Source of the DNA: Pseudothioclava sp033100795
GTDB lineage: Bacteria; Pseudomonadota; Alphaproteobacteria; Rhodobacterales; Rhodobacteraceae
DNA: 64,000 nucleotides
Reading direction: 5' to 3'
Assembly: GCF_033100795.1 (NCBI RefSeq)
Contig: NZ_JAWLVI010000003.1
Location: forward strand, 248,001-312,000
The notes under the pieces are model-generated. The model saw nothing but the letters and a program-made list of their open reading frames with translations. It had not been told where the DNA came from and searched no databases. Below, piece by piece: positions 39,695 through 48,263 of the stretch; position 1 is the first letter of the stretch, and each line of letters opens with the position of its first letter. Both the position numbers and the translations under genes were made by a program.

Positions 39695-39926
39695 ACCTCG
39701 AATGCCGGAGTTTCCGCATCGCTCGCCATATCTGGCGGGCGAATCCATTTCGCTAGCGCAAACATTCAGACACTTCCCGGCAAAATCTTTGGCGACGTGA
39801 CGTAGCGACACCAAAACGCGTCGATTTTACTCTGTCTTTCGCTGCGCGTGCATTGTAACAAAATTGCCGAGAGCTTGAACATCCGGCCCCGAAAGGGTCG
39901 GCCAGGAAGTAGGGAGACACGAGCCG

Positions 39927-40685
39927 ATGAAGGTATTGGTGCCTGTTAAGCGCGTGATCGACTATAACGTTAAGGTTCGTGTGAAAGCGGACGGGAGCGG
40001 TGTCGATCTTGCCAACGTGAAGATGTCGATGAACCCGTTCGACGAGATCGCGGTTGAAGAGGCTATCCGCCTGAAAGAAAAGGGCGTTGCGTCTGAGATC
40101 GTGGTGGTTTCGATCGGCGTCAAGCAAGCGCAGGAAACGCTGCGCACGGCGCTGGCGATGGGTGCGGATCGCGCGATCCTCGTGCAGGCGGCAGACGACG
40201 TCCACACCGACATCGAGCCGCTGGCGGTTGCCAAGATCCTTGCCAAAGTGGTTGCCGACGAGGCGCCGCAGATGGTGATTCTGGGCAAGCAGGCGATCGA
40301 CAACGACATGAACGCGACGGGCCAGATGCTGTCGGCGCTGCTCGGCTGGGGTCAGGCGACCTTTGCCTCGGAACTGGCGGTCGAGGGCGATAGCGCCCAA
40401 GTCACCCGCGAGGTTGACGGCGGTCTGCAAACGATCAGCGTCAAGCTGCCGGCGATTGTCACCGCCGACCTGCGCCTGAACGAGCCGCGCTACGCGAGCT
40501 TGCCGAACATCATGAAGGCGAAGAAAAAGCCGCTGGATGAGAAAACCGCCGCCGATTACGGCGTCGATGTGACCCCGCGCCTGAGCGTCGTAAAGACCTC
40601 GGAACCGGCCGGTCGCTCGGCAGGGATCAAGGTGGGCTCGGTCGACGAGCTGGTTTCGAAACTGAAAGACGCGGGGGTGCTCTGA
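39927..40685 (+). CDS. etfB: Electron transfer flavoprotein subunit beta
   Basis: A 252-residue ETF beta starting MKVLVPVKRVIDYNVKVRVK, with MNPFDEIAVEEAIRLKEKG near residue 34 and the recognition-loop region PRYASLPNIMKAKKKPLDEK near 190. ETF takes electrons from acyl-CoA dehydrogenases such as Mcd and passes them to ETF-ubiquinone oxidoreductase. AMP binds this subunit. The stop codon overlaps the etfA start by one base (TGATG). The 232-base gap before it holds a small hairpin and no gene. Confidence 0.97.
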   Translation: MKVLVPVKRVIDYNVKVRVKADGSGVDLANVKMSMNPFDEIAVEEAIRLKEKGVASEIVVVSIGVKQAQETLRTALAMGADRAILVQAADDVHTDIEPLAVAKILAKVVADEAPQMVILGKQAIDNDMNATGQMLSALLGWGQATFASELAVEGDSAQVTREVDGGLQTISVKLPAIVTADLRLNEPRYASLPNIMKAKKKPLDEKTAADYGVDVTPRLSVVKTSEPAGRSAGIKVGSVDELVSKLKDAGVL

Positions 40686-41611
40686 TGGCCGTTCTTCTTC
40701 TTGCAGATGTGAACAATGGCCAGCTGGCGACCGACGCGGTTGCCAAGACGCTGGACGCGGTGAAATCGCTGGGTGACGTGCATGTGCTCGTCGCGGGCGA
40801 AGGTGGTGATGCGGCTGCTGCCGAGGCTGCGACGCTTGCGGGCGTGTCGAAGGTGCTGTTCGCTGGCGCGCACGACTATTGCCACGGCATGGCCGAGGCG
40901 ACTGCTGCGCTGGTCGTCGGTCTTGCGGGCAACTACAGCCACATCGCGGCGGCCTCGACGGCGGCGGCGAAAAACATCCTGCCGCGTGTCGCGGCGCTTC
41001 TGGATGTGATGATCCTGTCGGATGTAACCGCTGTGGTCGACGCTGACACGTTCGAGCGCCCGATCTATGCGGGCAACGCGATCCAGACCGTGAAATCGGC
41101 CGATCCCGTCAAGGTGTTCACCGTGCGCACGGCGAACTTCTCGGCTGTTGGCGCTGGCGGTTCGGCTTCGGTCGAGGCGATCTCGGGCGAGACCGCAACG
41201 GGTCTGGCAGCTTGGGTTGAGGATAAGGTTGCGGCGTCGGACCGCCCGGAACTCACCTCGGCGAAGATCGTCGTCTCGGGTGGCCGTGGCGTTGGCTCGG
41301 AAGAAAGCTTCGCGATCATCGCAGCACTCGCCGACAAGCTTGGCGCCGCAGTGGGTGCCTCGCGCGCGGCCGTCGACTCGGGCTTTGCGCCGAACGACTG
41401 GCAGGTTGGCCAGACCGGTAAGGTCGTGGCACCGGATCTCTATATCGCCTGCGGTATCTCGGGCGCGATCCAGCACCTTGCGGGCATGAAGGACTCGAAG
41501 ATCATCGTCGCGATCAACAAGGACGAAGAAGCACCGATCTTCCAGGTCGCAGACTTCGGCCTCGTCGCTGACCTCTTCGACGCAGTCCCCGAAATGACCA
41601 GCAAGGTCTGA
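40685..41611 (+). CDS. etfA: Electron transfer flavoprotein subunit alpha
   Basis: A 308-residue ETF alpha. The C-terminal FAD domain is clear: VVSGGRGVGSEESFAIIAAL near residue 197, GASRAAVDSGFAPNDWQVGQ near 222, PDLYIACGISGAIQHLAGMK near 247 and the final INKDEEAPIFQVADFGLVAD. It is cotranscribed with etfB and ends at an excellent terminator. Confidence 0.97.
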   Translation: MAVLLLADVNNGQLATDAVAKTLDAVKSLGDVHVLVAGEGGDAAAAEAATLAGVSKVLFAGAHDYCHGMAEATAALVVGLAGNYSHIAAASTAAAKNILPRVAALLDVMILSDVTAVVDADTFERPIYAGNAIQTVKSADPVKVFTVRTANFSAVGAGGSASVEAISGETATGLAAWVEDKVAASDRPELTSAKIVVSGGRGVGSEESFAIIAALADKLGAAVGASRAAVDSGFAPNDWQVGQTGKVVAPDLYIACGISGAIQHLAGMKDSKIIVAINKDEEAPIFQVADFGLVADLFDAVPEMTSKV

Positions 41612-41629
41612 CGGACGCCCCAACCGAAC

Positions 41630-41662
41630 AAAAGCCCCGCCAAACGGCGGGGCTTTTTTATT
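41630..41662. terminator. etfBA terminator (also serves the DUF6473 gene)
   Basis: Stem GCCCCGCC / GGCGGGGC, loop AAAC, flanked by AAAA before and TTTTTTATTT after on the plus strand; on the minus strand the downstream tract is TTTTGTT. It lies 19 bases after etfA and 9 bases beyond the DUF6473 stop, so it probably works in both directions. Confidence 0.88.
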
Positions 41663-41670
41663 TCTGAAAC

Positions 41671-42492
41671 TCAGAGATATTTTCGGACCACCGGCAACAA
41701 CGCCTCTGCGATTTCTTCATGGACCATCGGGCCGGGCATCTGCCCTGCCGCAACCTCCTCAAGCGGCGCGAAATGCATACCCACCGTCCCGGTCGAGCGC
41801 GCCATGATCGACGGCTCGACATGCACGACATCATCGACCAGATCGCGCAGCTGATCGACCATTTTCTCGGTCACATACAAAGGCTCGGCTCCAAGCGGAT
41901 CTCGCACATCGGGCGCATGATAGGCTCCGACCCATAGCAGGATCCGACGCCCCTGCACCTTCTCGATCAGGGAGCGCATCCGCCCGACCCACGCAAGGCG
42001 AAGCTCATCCACAAGCGCCTCATATTTTTCGGGCGTGCGCCGTTTGAGCGCCCCCAGCATATGGCGTGTAAAGTTGAACTCGGTAAAATCAATGTCGCGG
42101 AACAGCGTGCGCATCAGCATCGACGCCCGCAAAAACCGGTCATTGCGCCGCGGATGCACCGCATAGAACCGGTTCGACATATTCTGCGCGCCCATCAATT
42201 GAATGACGGTCATTTTCGCGGCTTCCGAAGCCTCCGCCACCTGCGGTTCATTCAGGAACACGTCGACGCCCGCATTCATATAGCCGAAGTTCACCACCGG
42301 CATCCCAAGCCTCGCCTCAACCAGCGCTGGCCACGGAGATGCAACGAATTTCCCATAAGTCTCGGACCCGCCCATCGCAGCGACAAACTCGCCCTGCAAT
42401 GACCGCCGAGGCCCGCGAAACAGCAGCTTCGACTTGCCATATCGACACGGAAAATAATCAAGGGCGCCATCGCCCGAATATTCGAAAGCCAT
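41671..42492 (-). CDS. DUF6473-family protein
   Basis: A 273-residue protein starting MAFEYSGDGALDYFPCRYGK, with FVAAMGGSETYGKFVASPWP near residue 36 and VNFGYMNAGVDVFLNEPQVA near 66. This pattern is the DUF6473 family, abundant in Roseobacters. GGSETYGKFV resembles block I of SGNH hydrolases (a Ser in a GxSE context) and NAGVD resembles block III, so an esterase-like fold is possible; a final Asp-x-x-His pair is not obvious. It has no signal peptide. Function unknown. Confidence 0.75.
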   Translation of the reverse strand: MAFEYSGDGALDYFPCRYGKSKLLFRGPRRSLQGEFVAAMGGSETYGKFVASPWPALVEARLGMPVVNFGYMNAGVDVFLNEPQVAEASEAAKMTVIQLMGAQNMSNRFYAVHPRRNDRFLRASMLMRTLFRDIDFTEFNFTRHMLGALKRRTPEKYEALVDELRLAWVGRMRSLIEKVQGRRILLWVGAYHAPDVRDPLGAEPLYVTEKMVDQLRDLVDDVVHVEPSIMARSTGTVGMHFAPLEEVAAGQMPGPMVHEEIAEALLPVVRKYL

Positions 42493-42597
42493 TTTCCCAC
42501 CTAAGTTTTCGACTCACCCGCAGCCAGTTTGCGCGCGATCCCTTGCCAAAGAGCTAACGTTAAAAATCGACATACCAACGTGACGCAGTGTTTCTTC

Positions 42598-42626
42598 TTG
42601 CACCTGCAGCATTTGCCCGCCTATGG
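42598..42626 (+). promoter_or_regulatory. Candidate promoter of the 3-hydroxyacyl-CoA dehydrogenase gene
   Basis: TTGCAC (42598-42603) and CTATGG (42621-42626) are 17 bases apart, about 30 bases ahead of the start codon. A very similar pair lies before mcd at 59579-59606. Confidence 0.45.
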
Positions 42627-42655
42627 TCGCGCGACACAAAGAAAAGAGGCGAAAA

Positions 42656-43531
42656 ATGACGATATCGTCGGTTGGGATTATCGGCGCGGGTCAGATGGGC
42701 AACGGGATTGCACATGTGTTCGCGCTTGCGGGCTATGATGTTGTTCTGAACGACATTAGCGACGAAAGTCTGCAAAAAGCGCTGGCGACGATCGGGCGCA
42801 ACCTAGATCGCCAGGTGCAGAAAGGCGCGATTTCCGACGCCGAAAAGGCCGCGACACTGGCGCGCATCCGCACCACGCGCGATCTGCCCGAGGTCGGCCA
42901 GACCGACCTGGTGATCGAAGCCGCGACCGAGCGCGAAACCGTCAAGCAAGCAATCTTCGAAGACCTGCAACCCCACCTGAAGCCCGAGACGATCCTGTCG
43001 TCGAACACTTCGTCGATCTCGATCACACGGCTCGCCTCGCGCACCGACCGGCCCGAGCGCTTCATCGGCGTGCACTTCATGAATCCGGTGCCCGTGATGC
43101 AGCTCGTCGAGCTGATCCGCGGCATTGCCACCGACGAGCCGACCTACAAAACCCTGCTGGGCGTGGTCGAGCGCCTTGGTAAAACCGCCGCCTCCGCCGA
43201 GGACTTCCCCGCGTTCATCGTGAACCGGATTCTGGTGCCGATGATCAACGAGGCGGTCTATACGCTTTACGAAGGCGTCGGCTCGGTGTTGAGCATCGAC
43301 CAGTCGATGAAGCTCGGTGCGAACCATCCGATGGGGCCGCTGGAACTGGCCGATTTCATCGGGCTGGACACCTGCCTTGCGATCATGAACGTGCTTTATG
43401 ATGGGCTGGCGGATACGAAATACCGCCCCTGCCCGCTGCTGACGAAATATGTCGAAGCGGGGTGGCTGGGCCGCAAGACTGGGCGCGGTTTCTATGACTA
43501 CCGCGGCGAAAAGCCCGTGCCGACCCGCTAA
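42656..43531 (+). CDS. 3-hydroxybutyryl-CoA / 3-hydroxyacyl-CoA dehydrogenase
   Basis: A 291-residue NAD-dependent enzyme. The Rossmann start VGIIGAGQMGNGIAHVFALA is at residue 5, SSNTSSISIT near 118, the catalytic histidine is in GVHFMNPVPVMQLVELIRG near 140, and the C-terminal dimerisation domain includes NHPMGPLELADFIGLDTCL. It interconverts acetoacetyl-CoA and 3-hydroxybutyryl-CoA in fatty-acid or polyhydroxybutyrate metabolism. The ATG at 42656 follows AAGAGG. Neighbourhood with etfBA fits acyl-CoA metabolism; hbdA or paaH are possible names. Confidence 0.9.
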   Translation: MTISSVGIIGAGQMGNGIAHVFALAGYDVVLNDISDESLQKALATIGRNLDRQVQKGAISDAEKAATLARIRTTRDLPEVGQTDLVIEAATERETVKQAIFEDLQPHLKPETILSSNTSSISITRLASRTDRPERFIGVHFMNPVPVMQLVELIRGIATDEPTYKTLLGVVERLGKTAASAEDFPAFIVNRILVPMINEAVYTLYEGVGSVLSIDQSMKLGANHPMGPLELADFIGLDTCLAIMNVLYDGLADTKYRPCPLLTKYVEAGWLGRKTGRGFYDYRGEKPVPTR

Positions 43532-43540
43532 ACCCGAACA

Positions 43541-43567
43541 AAAGCGCCGCCCGAAAGGGCGGCGTTT
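43541..43567. terminator. Terminator between the dehydrogenase and ptsH
   Basis: Stem CGCCGCCC / GGGCGGCG with a GAAA tetraloop, AAAG before and TTT after. Plus strand: after the dehydrogenase. Minus strand: TTTTGTT follows it, after ptsH. Probably bidirectional. Confidence 0.75.
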
Positions 43568-43595
43568 CGCGTTCCGTTAAGGCACTCGCAGGCGT

Positions 43596-43865
43596 CTACA
43601 TACCTTCGCCGAACTTGTCCGCCACCAAGGCAGCCAATGCATCCGCAAGCTTCTGCGCCTCCGGCCCCGAGGTTGTCACCTTGATCGAGGTTCCTCGCGA
43701 GGCGGCCAGCATCAGCAGCCCCATGATCGAATCGCCCGAAACCGTCATTCCGTCTTTCTCGACCTCTGCCTTCGCGTCATGGTCCTCGACGACCTCGACG
43801 AACTTGGCCGAAGCGCGGGCGTGCAGCCCCTTTACGTTGACGATTTCCATCTCCCGCGTCACCAT
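43596..43865 (-). CDS. ptsH: HPr-family phosphocarrier protein
   Basis: An 89-residue HPr. The active histidine is in VKGLHARASAKFVEV (residue 16), and the regulatory serine in SGDSIMGLLML (residue 46-47), the site phosphorylated by HprK. HPr passes phosphate from EI to EIIA proteins. It is 21 bases after the EIIA gene. No EI (ptsP/ptsI) gene is in the window. Confidence 0.95.
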   Translation of the reverse strand: MVTREMEIVNVKGLHARASAKFVEVVEDHDAKAEVEKDGMTVSGDSIMGLLMLAASRGTSIKVTTSGPEAQKLADALAALVADKFGEGM

Positions 43866-43886
43866 CCGCGCTCCTCTTTTGCGGCC

Positions 43887-44288
43887 TTACTTAACGGCCG
43901 GACCACACATCGAATAGCTGTTGATATACTTGCGACCGGCGTCCAGAGCCGCCTCGACCGCCGCATGAACCCCAAGGCTGCGCGATTTCGCCAGCTTGAT
44001 AAGAAGCGGCAGGTTCGCGCCGTAGATGATCTCGCGTTCGCATTGCTCGCAGGCCATCAGGCTCAGGTTCGAAGGCGAGCCGCCGAACATGTCGGTCACG
44101 ACGACAACCCCGTCCCCCGTATCGACTGAATCCGCCGCTGCACGAATTTCGGCCTGTTTCGTGGTGCGGTCATGATCGTCCTCGATCGTGATCGCCCGGA
44201 TGCCCTTCTGCGGCCCGACAACATGCTCGACCGCCGCAAGATACTCGCGGGCCAACCCTCCATGTGCGACGATCACAATCCCGATCAC
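43887..44288 (-). CDS. PTS EIIA component, mannose family (ManX-like)
   Basis: A 133-residue EIIA of the mannose fold: MIGIVIVAHGGLAREYLAAV with the phospho-accepting histidine at residue 9, and VVVVTDMFGGSPSNLSLMAC near 62. It has no EIIB, EIIC or EIID partner here, so it is likely regulatory, as in the alphaproteobacterial PTS that controls HprK, carbon storage and transport. It overlaps rapZ by four bases. Confidence 0.92.
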   Translation of the reverse strand: MIGIVIVAHGGLAREYLAAVEHVVGPQKGIRAITIEDDHDRTTKQAEIRAAADSVDTGDGVVVVTDMFGGSPSNLSLMACEQCEREIIYGANLPLLIKLAKSRSLGVHAAVEAALDAGRKYINSYSMCGPAVK

Positions 44289-45208
44289 GCGCCGATCCTT
44301 GTATTCTGATCCGGCACCGTGATTGCGTGCCGTTCAAGTTCCCTGTGACGTTTTGACACCTGCCAGCCGGACTCTGCAAGAGCCTTCGCGACCTTTTCGG
44401 CCATCGCGACCGAGCGATGCTTGCCGCCCGTGCACCCGAAACCGATAGCAACATGGGTGCGCCCCTCTTCCACATGAGCGGGCAGTTGAAGCAGCAATAG
44501 CCCCAGAATGCGGTCAAGGAATTCGGCGTGTCGTTGGTCGCTTTCGACATGGGCCGCGACCCGCGGATCAAGGCCGGTAAACGGACGCAGCTCGGGCAAC
44601 CAATGCGGGTTCGTCAGGAACCGGCAATCGAACATGATATCGACGCCGCGTGGCACACCGCGTTTATAGCTGAACGAATGGACCGAGACCGTCAGCCGAT
44701 CCAGCAGACCCGGATCAAAGAACCGTGATATTTCCTCGCGCAGATCATGCGGGCTGGTGAGCGTGGTGTCGATCAGCACCTCGGCACGCGCCCTGATCGG
44801 CAAGAGCATCTCGATTTCCGTCACGATCCCCTCGCGCGGGGCTTCGATCGGGGCGAGCGGGTGGCGGCGGCGGGTCTCGGAATAGCGGCGCTCCAGCACA
44901 TCAATCGAGGCATCCAGATACAGAAGTTCCAGATGAATGGTCGGATCGCGCGTCAGCCCGTCGATCAGCTCGATCATAGCACCGACCGAAAAATCGCGAT
45001 TGCGCACGTCGATACCCAAGGCCACCGGACGCCCACGCACCTCGCCCGAAAGCAACCGAGGCACCATCGACAAGGGCAGGTTATCAATTGTCTCGTATCC
45101 GAAGTCTTCAAGTGCCGCGATGGCCGTCCCCCTCCCCGAACCCGAAGGGCCGGTTACAAGAACCACCCTTTGCAGGACTTCCGGATCGGATGTTGCGGCA
45201 CCACTCAA
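44285..45208 (-). CDS. rapZ: RNase adapter / nucleotide-binding protein RapZ, TTG start
   Basis: A 307-residue RapZ. The N-terminal P-loop reads VTGPSGSGRGTAIAALEDFG, with arginine where most homologues have the Walker A lysine. DNLPLSMVPRLL, YLDASIDVLERRYSETRRRH and the C-terminal GCTGGKHRSVAMAEKV are the family hallmarks. In E. coli RapZ guides RNase E to the GlmZ sRNA and senses glucosamine-6-phosphate. The only start with a ribosome site is TTG at 45206-45208, overlapping the hprK stop (TTGA); an upstream ATG at 45298 would lie inside hprK. Confidence 0.9.
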   Translation of the reverse strand: MSGAATSDPEVLQRVVLVTGPSGSGRGTAIAALEDFGYETIDNLPLSMVPRLLSGEVRGRPVALGIDVRNRDFSVGAMIELIDGLTRDPTIHLELLYLDASIDVLERRYSETRRRHPLAPIEAPREGIVTEIEMLLPIRARAEVLIDTTLTSPHDLREEISRFFDPGLLDRLTVSVHSFSYKRGVPRGVDIMFDCRFLTNPHWLPELRPFTGLDPRVAAHVESDQRHAEFLDRILGLLLLQLPAHVEEGRTHVAIGFGCTGGKHRSVAMAEKVAKALAESGWQVSKRHRELERHAITVPDQNTRIGA

Positions 45209-45639
45209 GCGACTCTCCCAGCTTTCAGATATTGCAATATAGCCGGACCAAAATGGGGCTTTTGCACTTGCAGCACAAGGGGAACCCGCACACCGCATAG
45301 CTCGGTCACGCGCTCAGCAGGCAAGCGATCCACCTCCGCGCGAGACATATCCACCACCAGAACAACCTTGGCGAAAGGCAGGGCATCAGCGGCCAGAATT
45401 CCGACGCCACGCGCCTCGATTCGGCCAGCGATGGCGGCTGGGGCCGAGGCAACAAGCGCTCCGTTCTCCTGCCGCAAATCCGTGCGGTCATCTGAAACGA
45501 GCCTCGCCCCCAAGGCCATAAGCCGCAAGGCCATCGAAGACTTCCCCGAGCCGGATGGGCCGATCAGCAAAACGCCACGGTCAGCGTCCAGCGCGACAAC
45601 TGTCCCGTGAACATTCTGCCCGGTCGGCGCGTCGCTCAC
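45205..45639 (-). CDS. hprK: HPr kinase/phosphorylase, short alphaproteobacterial form
   Basis: A 144-residue protein with the catalytic core only: P-loop LLIGPSGSGKSSMALRLMAL near residue 24, LVSDDRTDLR near 47 and the HprK signature region EARGVGIL near 75. The N-terminal domain of Firmicute HprK (about 130 residues) is absent, which is normal in alphaproteobacteria. It phosphorylates the regulatory serine of HPr. It overlaps chvG by four bases and rapZ by the TTGA junction. Confidence 0.92.
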   Translation of the reverse strand: MSDAPTGQNVHGTVVALDADRGVLLIGPSGSGKSSMALRLMALGARLVSDDRTDLRQENGALVASAPAAIAGRIEARGVGILAADALPFAKVVLVVDMSRAEVDRLPAERVTELCGVRVPLVLQVQKPHFGPAILQYLKAGRVA

Positions 45640-47381
45640 ACCGGAAGCCCCACCACAAAGCGCGCACCCAGAGGCTCCGATGTAATATCGGCATCCGTCG
45701 GGCGGATATTCTCGGCCCAGATCACCCCGCCGTGTGCCTCGACAATCTGCTTGGAAATTGCCAGTCCAAGGCCGGAATGATCGCCGAACTGCCCCTCGGG
45801 CCGTTGCGAATAGAACCGTTTGAAAACCTTGGTCAACGCCTGTTCGGGAATGCCGGGGCCGGTATCTTCGACCACGACCAGCACACGGTTGTCACGCTTG
45901 CGCGCCCAGACCCGCACCGCATCCCCCTCGTCACAGAAGGAAACCGCATTGGTGATAAGGTTCACGAAAACCTGTGCCAACCGCCCCTCAAGACCGGTAA
46001 TCCGTATCGCGCGCGCGGGCAGGTCGGTAATGAACTCGACGCCCTTCTCCTCGGCCTGCTGGCCAAGGAATTCGGTCAGGTTCGAGACCATCTTCACCAG
46101 ATCGAAGGTGTCTTCCTCTTCTTTCACCAACTCTGAATCCAGCCGTGACGCGTTGGAAATATCCGAAACCAGCCGGTCCAGACGCCGCACATCGTGGTCG
46201 ATCACATCCAGCAGTTTCTGCCGATGCTCCTCTTTTTTGACCATATGCAGGGACGCCACCGCAGAACGCATACTGGCCAGCGGGTTCTTGATCTCATGGC
46301 TGACATCGGCGGCGAACTGTTCGTTCGCGTCGATCCGGTCGTAAAGCGCCGTTACCATCCCGCGCAGAGCGCCCGATAACCGCCCGATTTCGTCCGGCCG
46401 CGCCGTCAGATCGGGGATACGAACCCGTGTGGGACTCATTTTGCGCGCGTTCTTTTCCTCGCCGATTTCGGCCGCTGCCGCCAGATCCGACAAGGGGTTC
46501 GCGATCGTCGAGGCCAGCACAAGGCTAAGCCCGATCGACACGATCATCGCGATCACGAACATCTGCAAAACCTGCTCTCGCTCGGCACGGACAAGCTGTT
46601 CGATCTCTCCCGCGGCGGAGGTCAGCACCAGTTTGCCGATCAGAACGTCATTTTGGCGAATACCAGTTCCAACCGAAAAAAGCGTATCACCACGCACGGT
46701 TTTCGATGTCACCATCTTTGTCATATCGCCGTCGATCTCGGGGATCAGCCGGGTCGCGACGTCGCGGGAATCGATTGCGTCTTCCGCGCCTTCTTCCTTG
46801 GCGAACAGTTTGGACAACCCTTCCCACGCGCTGTTCATCAGGTTGGTGATGATTGTGGAGCGATGGTCGATACCCAATCCGTCAACCGCTGCGCGCGGCT
46901 GCGTTTCGACATCGTCAGAGGACACCAAAAGCCCCCCCGACAGATCGAAGATGAACAGCTTGCTACCCTCGGGAAGCTCGATCCCTGCCAGCGTCTCGGC
47001 CAGATCTATACCATCGCCCGCCGCCAGATTGACCGGAGCGTTCTTCGGCAGCCGCGCCTCGAAGATGTCGGCGATCAGTTCTGCCTCGGACACGATGCCG
47101 ATCTCGCGCTGGAGCACCAGACTTTGCCGGAACGGGTTGAGAAACAGCACCCCTGCAACCAACACCAGCATCGCAAGAAGATTGAAGGTGATGATCTTGC
47201 GCGCCAGCGGCGAGCGGTTCAGCGAGATAAACCCGCGCCGCGCCCGCCCGCGCGTCAAGTCTTCGTCGACCACGCCGTCAGGCGCGATCCAGTCCTCACC
47301 GAGAACCACGTCGATCCCCGACCGACGGTCAGTCGGTTTGGGGCGCGTCCGGCCCAGTCCTATGCGCTCAGCAAATGTCAT
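45636..47381 (-). CDS. chvG: Sensor histidine kinase ChvG
   Basis: A 581-residue sensor. A membrane helix near residues 62-80 (IITFNLLAMLVLVAGVLFLN) and another near 273-295 (MFVIAMIVSIGLSLVLASTI) enclose a periplasmic sensor domain. After HAMP comes the H-box FAADVSHEIKNPLASMRSAV near residue 353, the N-box NLITNAVSFCDEGDAV, and the G-boxes VEDTGPGIPE and HSGLGLAISK. ChvG senses acid and envelope stress, held in check by the periplasmic repressor ExoR in rhizobia; no exoR is here. It overlaps chvI by four bases. Confidence 0.92.
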   Translation of the reverse strand: MTFAERIGLGRTRPKPTDRRSGIDVVLGEDWIAPDGVVDEDLTRGRARRGFISLNRSPLARKIITFNLLAMLVLVAGVLFLNPFRQSLVLQREIGIVSEAELIADIFEARLPKNAPVNLAAGDGIDLAETLAGIELPEGSKLFIFDLSGGLLVSSDDVETQPRAAVDGLGIDHRSTIITNLMNSAWEGLSKLFAKEEGAEDAIDSRDVATRLIPEIDGDMTKMVTSKTVRGDTLFSVGTGIRQNDVLIGKLVLTSAAGEIEQLVRAEREQVLQMFVIAMIVSIGLSLVLASTIANPLSDLAAAAEIGEEKNARKMSPTRVRIPDLTARPDEIGRLSGALRGMVTALYDRIDANEQFAADVSHEIKNPLASMRSAVASLHMVKKEEHRQKLLDVIDHDVRRLDRLVSDISNASRLDSELVKEEEDTFDLVKMVSNLTEFLGQQAEEKGVEFITDLPARAIRITGLEGRLAQVFVNLITNAVSFCDEGDAVRVWARKRDNRVLVVVEDTGPGIPEQALTKVFKRFYSQRPEGQFGDHSGLGLAISKQIVEAHGGVIWAENIRPTDADITSEPLGARFVVGLPV

Positions 47382-48079
47382 TCTTCGTTATAGCGATACC
47401 CGATGCCATAGAGCGTTTCGATCGCAGAGAATTCCTCGTCTGCGGTGCGCATCTTTTTACGCAAACGCTTGATATGGCTGTCGATTGTGCGATCGTCGAC
47501 GTAAACTTGATCGTCGTAGGCGACGTCCATCAGCTGATCCCGCGACTTCACGAAACCGGGCCGCTGCGCCAGAGCCTGAAGCAGCAGGAATTCGGTCACT
47601 GTCAGCGTGACTTCCTTACCCTTCCACAGCACCGAGTGGCGCAGCGGGTCCATCGTCAGAGAGCCGCGCACCATCACCTTGTTTTCTTCGGTTGTCGGGA
47701 TCTCGACCCCGGAAATCGCATCCTGACGGCGCAACAGCGCACGGATACGCTCGACCAGAAGGCGCTGCGAAAACGGCTTTTTCACATAGTCGTCCGCACC
47801 CATCCGCAGCCCCAGAACCTCGTCGATCTCGTCGTCTTTCGAGGTCAGGAAGATGACCGGCATAGCGGTTTTCTGGCGTAGCCGTTGCAGCAGCTCCATC
47901 CCGTCCATCCGCGGCATCTTGATGTCCAGAACGGCCATATCCGGCAGGCGTTTATTAAACGCGTCCAGCGCCGCCTGTCCGTCATTATAGGTCTCGACTT
48001 CGTATCCCTCTGCCTCAAGCGTCATTGAAACAGACGTCAAAATATTGCGGTCGTCATCGACCAGCGCAATTCTCGACAT
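47378..48079 (-). CDS. chvI: Response regulator ChvI
   Basis: A 233-residue OmpR/PhoB-type regulator starting MSRIALVDDDRNILTSVSMT. The phospho-acceptor aspartate is in MAVLDIKMPRMDGMELL (near residue 52) and the switch lysine in DDYVKKPFSQRLLVERI. The C-terminal winged helix includes TVTEFLLLQALAQRPGFVKS and VDDRTIDSHIKRLRKKMR. I chose the ATG at 48077-48079 after a GGGGTGA site; open frame extends further upstream. It is divergent from pckA, as in rhizobia and Rhodobacterales. Confidence 0.93.
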   Translation of the reverse strand: MSRIALVDDDRNILTSVSMTLEAEGYEVETYNDGQAALDAFNKRLPDMAVLDIKMPRMDGMELLQRLRQKTAMPVIFLTSKDDEIDEVLGLRMGADDYVKKPFSQRLLVERIRALLRRQDAISGVEIPTTEENKVMVRGSLTMDPLRHSVLWKGKEVTLTVTEFLLLQALAQRPGFVKSRDQLMDVAYDDQVYVDDRTIDSHIKRLRKKMRTADEEFSAIETLYGIGYRYNEE

Positions 48080-48130
48080 ATTGGTCACCCCACCAACTGC
48101 TCTTATGTTTTCATTTTCCAACATCATCGG

Positions 48131-48195
48131 CATTCCGAGTCGGCAAATCAACTGCGTTGTGCGAATCACCTGCGCATTCCGACTCATTCGAGTCG
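48131..48195. promoter_or_regulatory. Repeats in the chvI-pckA intergenic region
   Basis: CATTCCGAGTCG at 48131-48142 and CATTCCGACTC at 48175-48185 are near-direct repeats, and 48180-48195 is a perfect 6-bp inverted repeat CGACTC-ATTC-GAGTCG. They lie 50 to 115 bases upstream of chvI. They could be ChvI or other regulator sites or a small hairpin in the chvI leader; the regulator is unknown. Confidence 0.35.
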
Positions 48196-48263
48196 AAAAA
48201 AACGAAGGTTTGACTAATTTGTCTCACCTTTCCGGCATGGTGGCGCTAAACTCGAAATGGTTG

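Noticed and set aside
39700..39926. Regulatory element before etfB
   Set aside because: A small hairpin (near 39720-39745) and a TTTGG/CCAAA pair exist but no consistent promoter or operator could be chosen.
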